A stretch of 15,430 bases of DNA from CAYJAD01 sp964370015. GTDB taxonomy: Bacteria > Desulfobacterota > Desulfovibrionia > Desulfovibrionales > Desulfovibrionaceae. The DNA lies in assembly GCA_964370015.1 (NCBI GenBank), contig CAYJHD010000051.1:1-15430 (forward strand). The letters are read 5' to 3'. Below are positions 5,677 to 12,979 of this stretch, one piece after another. The notes under the pieces were generated by a model. It did not search any database. It was not told the origin of the DNA and saw only the letters and a program-made list of their open reading frames with translations. Each line of letters opens with the position of its first letter. Positions within the stretch are counted from its first letter, which is position 1. A program made the position numbers and the translations under genes.

Positions 5677-6084
5677 TTAGCATCTATCTTGTTTTGGGGT
5701 ACATTCATAATCAACTTTTCTATGAAAATGCATTTTACGAATGGTGGCTCCGCAACGGCATTGAAAAACCATGAGCCCACCAAAGTTGGCATTGGTTAAA
5801 TGAAATGGATGCTCTTGGTCATCTTCCCAGTTATCTGTGGATTTGCCACAAGCATCGCAATGCATGCTAGCTTCATAAGGATACGTGAAATCCCAACATT
5901 GTTTTAGCTCTTCTAAAGCCTCCAAGGCTTGGGGCTTTGAAAAGGGATCATCACCGGCAGTGAGTTTTTGAGCTGCTTTTTTAACATGATCTTCGACCTT
6001 GGCCCACAGCTCAGTAGAAAGCTGTATGGCCTGTGGATGGCCTTTGAGGTTCACCACATAGAGTATATGCTCTTGATCTTGCAT
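5677..6084 (-). CDS. Zinc-ribbon-like protein of unknown function between parA and parB
   Basis: A 135-residue protein I cannot name. The N-terminal half (residues 18-62) is charged and probably helical. The C-terminal half has C76-x2-C79 (HCDACGK) and C109-x-C111 (FQCRCGA), spaced like a zinc ribbon, plus further cysteines at 128 and 135. There is no signal peptide or membrane segment. The gene is supported by GGAGGG about 7 nt before the ATG and by the patterned cysteines. It ends 2 nt from the parA stop, leaving no room for a terminator between these convergent genes, and its start is divergent from parB across 50 nt. The location suggests local influence on parA/parB expression, but no function follows from sequence. 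Confidence 0.85.
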   Translation of the reverse strand: MQDQEHILYVVNLKGHPQAIQLSTELWAKVEDHVKKAAQKLTAGDDPFSKPQALEALEELKQCWDFTYPYEASMHCDACGKSTDNWEDDQEHPFHLTNANFGGLMVFQCRCGATIRKMHFHRKVDYECTPKQDRC

Positions 6085-6134
6085 ATTTCGCCCTCCTCGG
6101 GGAATTTTTTGACAGTATTACAAGTGAGAAAAAT

Positions 6135-7082
6135 ATGAGTAATTCACCACGTATGGGCCGCGGCCTTGACGCATTATGGAATAATGCCGATGCTACAGAA
6201 GAAAAAAACGATAGCACTTCGGTGGCCATTACTTCTCTTATACCCAATCCCAAGCAACCACGCCGCCAATTCAATGAAGAAGCTTTAGATGAACTGGCAG
6301 CATCCATCAAACAGCAAGGCATCATCCAGCCCATTTTAGTGCGCCACAAAGCTCAGAGTAAGCACTTTGAAATCATCGCCGGCGAACGACGCTGGCGCGC
6401 AGCTAAAAAAGCAGGTCTCACAGAAGTGCCCATCTTCATCAAAGACATGTCTGATGAAGAAGTCATGGCGGCGGCGCTCATAGAAAACATTCAGCGCGAA
6501 GATTTAAGCCCCATGGAAGAAGCCCTTGCTTTACAAAGCTTACGCCAAGAATGCGGTATAACGCAAGAGGAACTGGCCACACGGTTAGGAAAAAGCCGCT
6601 CTGCTCTGGCCAATACCTTGCGCTTGCTACAACTTGCGTCGCATATGCAGGAATCGCTCAATGCAAAAACCATTCAAGCAGGCCATGCACGCACTCTTTT
6701 AAGCTTACAAAATGAGCTAGAAGCCCAGGAGAAATTGCACACAGCCATCATCGAGCAATCTTTAAGCGTGCGCGATGCCGAAGCTTGTGTCACTTATTTT
6801 AAGGAACACGGAAGTTTTCCCTTTGAAAAAATCGATGAGCAAAGCGTCGAAGCTGAGACACCATCTGAAATTGTTGTGGAAGTTCCCCAAGCAAAACCTA
6901 AAAATAGCCGCGTAAAATCAGCCTATGTGAAATCTTTACAAGATAGAATGAAGGAACATATGCTGGTAAAAACTGCCATCAGCGGCAATGAAAACCGCGG
7001 GCGCATTACGCTAACCTATACCAATGCTGAAGAGCTACAGCATATTTTAGCGCATCTTGGCATGGAACAAGGCCAGCAATAA
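6135..7082 (+). CDS. parB: Chromosome partitioning protein ParB/Spo0J
   Basis: ParB binds parS, spreads along neighbouring DNA as a CTP-dependent clamp, recruits SMC and stimulates ParA. The 315-residue product has every expected part. The ParA-interacting N-terminal motif is MGRGLDALW at 7-15. The CTP-binding N-domain covers about 30-125, with GERRWRA at 83-89 and ENIQREDLSP at 117-126. The parS-binding HTH lies at 143-165 (TQEELATRLGKSRSALANTL). A linker (about 225-260) leads to the dimerising C-terminus. Length is normal. The start ATG at 6135 has only a weak AAGTGAG upstream. Its own promoter must lie in the 50-nt gap to the divergent zinc-ribbon gene or further upstream across it. A strong terminator follows. 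Confidence 0.97.
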   Translation: MSNSPRMGRGLDALWNNADATEEKNDSTSVAITSLIPNPKQPRRQFNEEALDELAASIKQQGIIQPILVRHKAQSKHFEIIAGERRWRAAKKAGLTEVPIFIKDMSDEEVMAAALIENIQREDLSPMEEALALQSLRQECGITQEELATRLGKSRSALANTLRLLQLASHMQESLNAKTIQAGHARTLLSLQNELEAQEKLHTAIIEQSLSVRDAEACVTYFKEHGSFPFEKIDEQSVEAETPSEIVVEVPQAKPKNSRVKSAYVKSLQDRMKEHMLVKTAISGNENRGRITLTYTNAEELQHILAHLGMEQGQQ

Positions 7083-7084
7083 AT

Positions 7085-7116
7085 AAAAAAAGCACAGTGC
7101 AAGCTGTGCTTTTTTT
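7085..7116 (+). terminator. Intrinsic terminator of parB
   Basis: Perfect 13-bp inverted repeat: seven A then GCACAG at 7085-7097, 6-nt loop, CTGTGC then seven T at 7104-7116. The U-tract is part of the 3' arm. It starts 2 nt after the parB stop. Confidence 0.92.
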
Positions 7117-7357
7117 ATATAGAAAATTAAAATATATCCCCTACCAAATATAAGGCTATGCTGCGAAAAAAGCTCGTTATAAAAGCTTTACTTCAGCCGC
7201 AAATAAAGTTTTTTGAAAGGGCCTACCCAAAGGGCGCGCAGCGTTCCCGTTGGTGAGTTTGCGAGCCTTACGGGAATAGAGAGTGAAACGGGATTTCGGG
7301 GGAGAACCTTTTCTTCAGAAAAGGTTCTCCTCCAATAAGTCTTACCATAAAATACTT
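7117..7357. repeat. Gene-free stretch with large inverted repeats between parB and rsmB
   Basis: This 241-nt gap between convergent genes has no plausible ORF. It holds TTCCCGT (7244-7250) against ACGGGAA (7270-7276), and a very regular dyad at 7301-7330: GGAGAACCTTTTCT and AGAAAAGGTTCTCC separated by only TC. Neither is followed by a U-run on the minus strand, where rsmB ends at 7358. The long dyad could still act as the rsmB 3' hairpin. Its regularity is typical of a multicopy intergenic repeat. Confidence 0.55.
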
Positions 7358-8668
7358 TTACTTCTTCTGTATGACCGCAGCGTACATGCCTTCCATATAA
7401 GGATGATCATGCGGCGTATGCCATGTGTGCACACAGGTGGCGTTTACATTTTCTTGTAAAAATTTATCCACCAACTTTTCGTTTTCAAGATTGTGCAAGG
7501 TACATGTCATGTAGATGACGTAATTGCCAGATTGAATTTGACTAAAAGCCGTGCGCAATATTTTCTTTTGCAGGCCCACCAAATTCAGCACATCATTTTG
7601 ACTACGCCACAGGCGCATTTCTGGGCGTCTTGCCATGGTGCCAAAACCAGAACAAGGCACATCCAGCAAAATATTGCCCGTAAAATGCGGAGCGAGGCTT
7701 TGACTAGCATCGGCGCATACAACATGCGGGCAAGGCACTTTTAGCCTTCTTGCTGTTTCACAGAGCAAATGCAAGCGTGGCATATACACATCAGAAACCA
7801 AAGGAACCTCAAGCCCCTGCTCGATGAGCGCCAAGGACTTTCCGCCCTGCCCTGCGCATGCATCCCACAAAGGCGAAAACTTCAGCTCTGGCACTTTAGT
7901 GAAGCACTCTTTAAGCACATATTGCGACCCAGAAGCTTGCCAAGAAAAGGCACCAGTGTCATGCAATTCATAGGTGGACATGTCTAGTATTTCACGTGGA
8001 ACAGATCCCTTATGAAACACAAAACCGCTCCACCCCACTTGCTCCACATGCCCCTCTTGTGCGCTTTCACTTAAATGCGCATGCAAAGCATCATAATGCT
8101 TATGGCGCGGATTTAAGCGAATGGCAATTTTAGGTCGCTGTAAAAGACGGTGCAAAACCTTAATGGCATTTTCTTCGCCAAGGGATGTGACAAAAAGCTT
8201 ATATAGCCATGAAGGCACGGAATAGTAATCTTCTATTTTCTTATAAAAATCTTGCTGCAAAGGAGCTGCTTCAAGACGAATGAGCGAGCGTAATGTGGCA
8301 TTACACACTTTAGATAAAGCTTGCCCAAACTCTCTTTTAGTGTGGTTCACCGCCCAGTTTACCGTAGCATGGTGCGGCACTCTATCCAAATACAACAAGG
8401 CATAGGAAGCCACGCGCATGACCATTTGCATTTGCGCTGGAAGGGCACTTCTTTTCTTCATGAGGGTGTCTAAAACCGCATCCAAAGAAATGGCATAGCG
8501 CATGGTACCATACACAAGCTCTGTGCACAGAGCATGATCTATATGGGGCAAAGTTGTGTTGCGCAAGCCCTTATCTAGCGAAGCTTGCAAGGTAGTGGAT
8601 GGGCTCACATGCATGAGCACTTGCACAGCCAAAGATCTGGCATCGGGAATATGTTTTACTTCACTCAT
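7358..8668 (-). CDS. rsmB: 16S rRNA (cytosine-C5) methyltransferase RsmB (Sun/Fmu)
   Basis: SAM-dependent methyltransferase of the RsmB/NOL1/NOP2/Sun family, expected to make m5C967 in 16S rRNA. The 436-residue product has an N-terminal NusB-like RNA-binding domain (about 1-130) and a C-terminal methyltransferase domain. The SAM loop DACAGQGGKS is a variant of the common DxCAAPGGKT. The two cysteines of the m5C mechanism are in DVPCSGFG (about C339) and YMTCTLHNLENE (about C389). The start is set at 8668, 1 nt after the DUF116 stop (TAAcATG), with AGGA 11 nt upstream. An in-frame ATG at 8710 would add 14 residues and overlap DUF116. It is the last gene of the leftward block. A parS-like site lies inside the gene at 7988-8003. 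Confidence 0.95.
   Translation of the reverse strand: MSEVKHIPDARSLAVQVLMHVSPSTTLQASLDKGLRNTTLPHIDHALCTELVYGTMRYAISLDAVLDTLMKKRSALPAQMQMVMRVASYALLYLDRVPHHATVNWAVNHTKREFGQALSKVCNATLRSLIRLEAAPLQQDFYKKIEDYYSVPSWLYKLFVTSLGEENAIKVLHRLLQRPKIAIRLNPRHKHYDALHAHLSESAQEGHVEQVGWSGFVFHKGSVPREILDMSTYELHDTGAFSWQASGSQYVLKECFTKVPELKFSPLWDACAGQGGKSLALIEQGLEVPLVSDVYMPRLHLLCETARRLKVPCPHVVCADASQSLAPHFTGNILLDVPCSGFGTMARRPEMRLWRSQNDVLNLVGLQKKILRTAFSQIQSGNYVIYMTCTLHNLENEKLVDKFLQENVNATCVHTWHTPHDHPYMEGMYAAVIQKK
7988..8003. other. parS-like site inside rsmB
   Basis: TATTTCACGTGGAACA matches the parS consensus at 14 of 16 positions (differences at positions 2 and 12) and keeps the central TTTCACGTG. On the coding strand it encodes VPREI. 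Confidence 0.6.
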
Positions 8669-8669
8669 G

Positions 8670-9503
8670 TTATTTTTCATCCTTAGAACTGTCATCATTT
8701 GGTATGACAAATTTTTCCATGGCCTGTTCGAGCAAGGTCACATTTACCTTAGTATTAAAACATGGGCCAAAGGGACGTTCATTTATAATACCAAAAACAG
8801 GTAAGGGATAGGTGTCTTGAATGCCGCTGGTTAAATCGCGCTCACAAGCCACAGCAAGTATCAGTTTTGGCCTTTGCTCCACCACAATTTTGCGAGCAAT
8901 GGTGCCGCCTGTGGCAATGACCACCGTGAAACCATAAGCATCGCGCAATTGCAAAATATCACCCATGGTGCATTTACCGCATGATTTACACAGATTCACA
9001 TTTTGCGAAACCCTATAGGGACAATCTGCATTTTGAATACAATGTGGCAAAAGCACCAAAATTTTATGGGCAGGAATTTTCTTTTCGCCATTGCCAAGCT
9101 CACCCAGCACCATTTCGTTATTAACTTTTACAAAGGACAAACGAATTGTTTCACGTGGAACGCCAAGCGCACGCCCAAGAAGCATCATGAGCGGAAACAT
9201 AAGGCGCACCGTGAGCCCGTGAACTTTTCTAATGCCCCACGCATTTCTGCCTGTGTACACATAGTACACAAGCGTCACGCACATCCACACAATGCACAAA
9301 ATGAGCACGGCGCTCAGGCCACCCAAAATATACGGAAGCGATCCATGAATGGCGGAAAAGCCCACATAAGGAATGAGCCATGCCAATAAAATAAACAGAC
9401 ACAGCAAAAAGCATGAGCCATACATGAGAGTAATGAAAAGCCATTTACCCACGCCACCATAGAGGCTTTTGGGCAGGGAATGAGGGTTCTTTTTCCAAAG
9501 CAT
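8670..9503 (-). CDS. DUF116 family membrane protein with cysteine cluster
   Basis: A 277-residue protein matching DUF116, a family of unknown function. Two membrane segments (about 21-45 and 57-81) anchor a cytoplasmic domain. The DUF116 signature is complete: LLPHCIQ (C155), C161, LCKSCGKC (C172, C175, C178), the glycine-rich IATGGTIARK (196-205), LAVACERDL (C220) and RPFGPCFNT (C248). Seven conserved cysteines suggest metal or Fe-S binding, which is inference. Its start is 3 nt after the fmt stop, with AAGG about 9 nt upstream, and rsmB follows after 1 nt, so it is tightly coupled to translation genes. A parS-like site overlaps codons 115-119 (VPRET). The tail is acidic (NDDSSKDEK). Confidence 0.93.
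   Translation of the reverse strand: MLWKKNPHSLPKSLYGGVGKWLFITLMYGSCFLLCLFILLAWLIPYVGFSAIHGSLPYILGGLSAVLILCIVWMCVTLVYYVYTGRNAWGIRKVHGLTVRLMFPLMMLLGRALGVPRETIRLSFVKVNNEMVLGELGNGEKKIPAHKILVLLPHCIQNADCPYRVSQNVNLCKSCGKCTMGDILQLRDAYGFTVVIATGGTIARKIVVEQRPKLILAVACERDLTSGIQDTYPLPVFGIINERPFGPCFNTKVNVTLLEQAMEKFVIPNDDSSKDEK
9147..9162. other. parS-like site inside the DUF116 gene
   Basis: TGTTTCACGTGGAACG matches the parS consensus at 14 of 16 positions, with the first eleven perfect. On the coding strand it encodes VPRET (residues 115-119). Confidence 0.65.
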
Positions 9504-9506
9504 GAA

Positions 9507-10532
9507 CTAGCCTTGCCCTAGCATGGTCATATCCACCATACCCAAAGGACCTGCACCCTTTTCTAAATAGCCATTGGCAAAAGCTTGTGCTTCCATCTCA
9601 CCCTTTCCTTGAGGACGAAGGCGGGTCAGCACATACCAATTATCGCCAGTGGCAATGGCAAGAGAGCCATCAGCAAGACGCCAAAGCTCCCCTGCCTTAG
9701 CTTTTTGCCGCTCATGGTTAATTTCGCTCTCACTTGCCACAGGTTCACCAATGCGCCCTGGGCTAAGCTTTATATCGCAAAAATCTTTTTCGGGTCTTAA
9801 AATGCGTGCCTGAGCAGCCGGCCAAGAAGTCACAGAACGTATTCTTGCATGCACCTCGCGTGCGCTTAAACGCCAGTCAATGATGCCATCCTCTTTGCGA
9901 AGTTTGGGGGCATGGGTAAAGGCCGCATGGTCTTGAATAGTGCAAGGAACGTCTTCTCCCTTGGCCATGACGCTGAGCACTTCCAACAGTGTGTCCGCAC
10001 CCACATCAGCCAAAAGCTCATGCATGGAGTCAGAAGTATGCTCACCCACCGGAACGCTTTTGGAAACATATACAGGGCCACTATCAAGGCCAGCTTCCAT
10101 TTGCATGATGGCAATGCCCGTCTCCTCATGGCCATCCATGATGGCACGTTGAATGGGGGCTGCGCCGCGATATAGGGGCAAAAGAGAGCCGTGAATATTT
10201 ATGGGAGCAATACGCGGAATATCCAGCACAGATTGCGGCAATAAAAGACCATATGCAGCCACCACCAGCACGTCTGGTTGCAGCGCGCGAAGCTCTTCCA
10301 CATGTGCTGCATCTTTAAAATTTAGCGGCTGATAAACGTCAATATCATGCTCAAGGGCTAAAACCTTCACAGCAGGAGGCATTAGTTTTTTACCGCGCCC
10401 TGCTGGCCTATCAGGCTGACAATAAACAGCGCTCACATCACACACGGGGCTAGCCAAAAGTTTTGACAAAATCTGAGCCGCAAAAGGAGGCGTGCCCATG
10501 AATACCACGGAAAGTTTTTTTGTATCTGCCAT
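9507..10532 (-). CDS. fmt: Methionyl-tRNA formyltransferase
   Basis: Transfers a formyl group from 10-formyl-tetrahydrofolate to Met-tRNAfMet for translation initiation. In the 341-residue product the N-terminal formyltransferase domain covers about 7-200. Catalytic N112 and H114 lie in INIHGSLLP, followed by the SLLPxYRG loop (116-123), and D150 lies in MEAGLDSGP. The folate-side motif FMGTPPFA is at 11-18. The C-terminal tRNA-binding domain covers about 220-335. Length is slightly above the usual 315. The start ATG is 11 nt after the def stop with only TGGGA as ribosome site, suggesting coupling. The def-fmt pair is the common bacterial arrangement. Confidence 0.97.
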   Translation of the reverse strand: MADTKKLSVVFMGTPPFAAQILSKLLASPVCDVSAVYCQPDRPAGRGKKLMPPAVKVLALEHDIDVYQPLNFKDAAHVEELRALQPDVLVVAAYGLLLPQSVLDIPRIAPINIHGSLLPLYRGAAPIQRAIMDGHEETGIAIMQMEAGLDSGPVYVSKSVPVGEHTSDSMHELLADVGADTLLEVLSVMAKGEDVPCTIQDHAAFTHAPKLRKEDGIIDWRLSAREVHARIRSVTSWPAAQARILRPEKDFCDIKLSPGRIGEPVASESEINHERQKAKAGELWRLADGSLAIATGDNWYVLTRLRPQGKGEMEAQAFANGYLEKGAGPLGMVDMTMLGQG

Positions 10533-10543
10533 ATTTTTCCCAA

Positions 10544-11059
10544 CTAGTTTGTGCGTTTCAGAGCTTTTTTTACTTTGCCCTCAAACATGGTACGGCGCAA
10601 ACGCGAAATGTGATCAATGAAAAGTTTTCCATCCAAATGATCAAATTCATGCTGCGCCACAATGGCATCAAAATCATGCAAAATTTCATCAATGGCATTG
10701 CCATCTAAACCTGTGGCTTTAAGGCGCACACTTTCATGACGTTTCACATTGGCGCGATAACCAAAAGGCACAGACAAGCACCCTTCTTGTTCACTATTAA
10801 TGGTGTCGCCAAGCAATTCAAGCTCGGGATTAATAAGCACGCGCAGATTGCTTTCTTCATCTTTGCCAGCAGAATCCATGATGAACAAACGTATCATATG
10901 CCCCACTTGCGGCGCGGCAAGGCCCACACCTGGTGCGTCGTACATGGTTTCTTTCATATCTTCCACCAATTGGCGCAATTCTGGTGTGATTTCAGTGATG
11001 GGCTTGCATATTTCAGCAAGTCTAGGATCTGGATAGGATAGCAATTCTAAAATCGCCAT
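10544..11059 (-). CDS. def: Peptide deformylase
   Basis: Removes the N-formyl group from nascent proteins, reversing the modification made through Fmt. All three motifs are intact in 171 residues: GVGLAAPQVG at 44-53 (motif 1), EGCLSVP at 92-98 (metal ligand C94) and QHEFDHLDG at 136-144 (metal ligands H137 and H141, catalytic E138). This is a type-1 bacterial deformylase of normal length. AGAGGT lies 6 nt before the ATG. An intrinsic-type terminator lies between aspS and this gene, only 21 nt before the start codon, so def, fmt, DUF116 and rsmB depend on read-through or on a promoter inside the end of aspS. Confidence 0.97.
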   Translation of the reverse strand: MAILELLSYPDPRLAEICKPITEITPELRQLVEDMKETMYDAPGVGLAAPQVGHMIRLFIMDSAGKDEESNLRVLINPELELLGDTINSEQEGCLSVPFGYRANVKRHESVRLKATGLDGNAIDEILHDFDAIVAQHEFDHLDGKLFIDHISRLRRTMFEGKVKKALKRTN

Positions 11060-11069
11060 AAATAACCTC

Positions 11070-11100
11070 TAAAAGTAAAAGGGGGCTTAAAAAAGCCCCC
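11070..11100 (-). terminator. Intrinsic terminator between aspS and def
   Basis: GGGGGCTT (11081-11088) and AAGCCCCC (11093-11100) form a perfect 8-bp GC-rich stem with a 4-nt loop. Read on the minus strand it is followed by TTTTACTTTT. It begins 7 nt beyond the aspS stop and ends just before the def ribosome site. Confidence 0.85.
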
Positions 11101-11107
11101 AGTCAAA

Positions 11108-12955
11108 TTAAGCTTCAGTTTTATTTTCAGTTACCACTTTTTCGCGAAGCTTTAAACCAAGCTCACGCAATTGCTTTGCTGCCACAACGCTGGGCGCAGA
11201 AGTAAGCAAGCAGGTGGCACGTTGCGTTTTGGGGAAGGCAATAACATCACGAATGCTAGGCGCTTCACAAAGCAACATCACAAGTCTATCAAGGCCAAAG
11301 GCTATGCCGCCATGTGGAGGCGCACCATGCTCAAGGGCAGAAATGAGGAAGCCAAATTGCTCTTCGGCTTCTTCTGGTGAAAATCCAAGGGCGTTGAACA
11401 TATCTTTTTGCACTTCACCGGAGTGAATACGAATGGAACCGCCGCCCACTTCAGAGCCATTAAGCACCATGTCATAAGCACGAGCGCGGGCTTTGGCTGG
11501 GTCTGTGCGCATGAGTTCCATGTGACCTTCAGCTGGGGAGGTGAAGGGGTGGTGACAAGCCACATAGCGGTTTTCTTCCGCATCGTGCTCGTACAAGGGG
11601 AAATCCGTCACCCAAAGGAAGTTGAAGGTATTTTCCGGAATAAGCTTTAAGTAAGAGCCTAGATGCACGCGCAGGTTACCAAGGGCAGCGTTCACCATGG
11701 AGCTCTCCCCTGCTTGGAAGAAGGCAATGTCGCCCACTTGCAAATCAAGGGCATTTTTAATGGCTTCTTTTTCTTCATCGGAAAGGAATTTAGCAATGGG
11801 TGATTGCCATTCGTTTTCACGAACTTTAATCCAAGCCAGACCTTGTGCGCCATAAATTTTTACAAATTCGGTGAACTCATCAATTTCCTTACGGGAAAGG
11901 CTTTCACCGCCAGGCACTTTCATGCCCTTCACAAGTTCTGCACTGGAGAAAAGCTTGAAACCGGAACCACGCACAGAAGATGTGATGTCCACAAGCTCGA
12001 GGCCAAAACGTGTGTCTGGCTTATCCACGCCATAACGAGCCATGGCATCGTCATAAGGCATGCGCGGGAATGGCAATGGAATATCAATGCTCTTCACGGC
12101 CTTGAACACATGTGCCATGAGCTCTTCAGCCATGTGCATCACTTGTTCTTCGTCCACAAAGCTCATTTCAATATCTATTTGTGTGAACTCTGGTTGACGG
12201 TCGGCGCGTAAATCTTCGTCGCGGAAGCAACGAACAATTTGGAAATATCTATCCATGCCAGAAATCATAAGCAATTGCTTAAAAATTTGTGGAGACTGAG
12301 GCAAGGCAAAGAACTGCCCTTCGTTCACACGGCTGGGCACAAGAAAGTCACGTGCACCTTCTGGTGTGGATTTGGTAAGAACCGGAGTTTCAATTTCAAG
12401 GAAGGCATTATCATCAAGATAGCGACGAACGGCTTGAGAAACCTTATGGCGCAATTGGAAAATTTGAGCCATTTTTGGACGGCGCAAATCCAAATAACGC
12501 CATTGCAAGCGTAAGTTTTCACCGGCTTCGCAGCGATCTTCAATGGGGAAAGCAGGAGTTTTGGAGGTATTTAAGAGCTTCCACTCTTTTACCACCACTT
12601 CCACTTCACCGGTGACCATATTGGCATTGGTCATGCCTTCGGGGCGCGGACGAACGCTACCCTTAATGGCAAAGACATATTCAGAACGTAAAATATTGGC
12701 CGTTTCGTGGGCTTCTGGAGCCACTTCTGGGCTGAAGACCACTTGAGTTAAACCTTGACGGTCGCGCATATCCACAAAGATAAGACCGCCATGGTCACGA
12801 CGATATTGCGCCCATCCCATGAGACATACTTCTTCACCATCATTGGCAAGAGTTAATTGTCCGCAAGTGTGACTACGTTTCCATTCACCCAAATCCTGTA
12901 CGTATTGCTGATGCTCGGCTTGTACATTGAGGTTTTGCTCATTACTTTGACTCAT
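11108..12955 (-). CDS. aspS: Aspartyl-tRNA synthetase, bacterial type
   Basis: Class IIb synthetase that charges tRNA-Asp, and possibly tRNA-Asn. From ATG 12955 the protein has 615 residues, with about 25 more at the N-terminus than E. coli AspRS. The anticodon-binding OB domain covers about 28-135 (GWAQYRRDHGGLIFVDMRDR). Motif 2, FRDEDLRADRQ, is at 244-254, the bacterial GAD insertion lies about 310-440, and motif 3, GIAFGLDRLVMLL, is at 550-562. The start is chosen because AGGA is 11 nt before 12955 but too close to the in-frame ATG at 12964. H55 in RRDHGG and G107 in RPEG are the residues usual in non-discriminating AspRS. It lies 24 nt after the hisS stop, so hisS-aspS form a likely operon closed by the terminator at 11070-11100. 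Confidence 0.97.
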   Translation of the reverse strand: MSQSNEQNLNVQAEHQQYVQDLGEWKRSHTCGQLTLANDGEEVCLMGWAQYRRDHGGLIFVDMRDRQGLTQVVFSPEVAPEAHETANILRSEYVFAIKGSVRPRPEGMTNANMVTGEVEVVVKEWKLLNTSKTPAFPIEDRCEAGENLRLQWRYLDLRRPKMAQIFQLRHKVSQAVRRYLDDNAFLEIETPVLTKSTPEGARDFLVPSRVNEGQFFALPQSPQIFKQLLMISGMDRYFQIVRCFRDEDLRADRQPEFTQIDIEMSFVDEEQVMHMAEELMAHVFKAVKSIDIPLPFPRMPYDDAMARYGVDKPDTRFGLELVDITSSVRGSGFKLFSSAELVKGMKVPGGESLSRKEIDEFTEFVKIYGAQGLAWIKVRENEWQSPIAKFLSDEEKEAIKNALDLQVGDIAFFQAGESSMVNAALGNLRVHLGSYLKLIPENTFNFLWVTDFPLYEHDAEENRYVACHHPFTSPAEGHMELMRTDPAKARARAYDMVLNGSEVGGGSIRIHSGEVQKDMFNALGFSPEEAEEQFGFLISALEHGAPPHGGIAFGLDRLVMLLCEAPSIRDVIAFPKTQRATCLLTSAPSVVAAKQLRELGLKLREKVVTENKTEA

Positions 12956-12979
12956 GATTACCATCTTCCTTTCGTATTT

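Noticed and set aside
8669..8710. Longer rsmB start overlapping DUF116
   Set aside because: The 14 extra residues are low-quality (MSYQMMTVLRMKNN), with no ribosome site; the start 1 nt after the DUF116 stop fits coupling.
7464..12029. Isolated DnaA-box-like words (TTATCCACC at 7464, TTATCCACG at 12021)
   Set aside because: Two single 8-of-9 matches inside genes, not clustered and without an AT-rich unwinding region or dnaA/dnaN; not an origin.
11804..12211. 135-residue open frame antisense to aspS
   Set aside because: Wholly opposite a conserved gene, with His/Cys-rich shadow composition and no domain.
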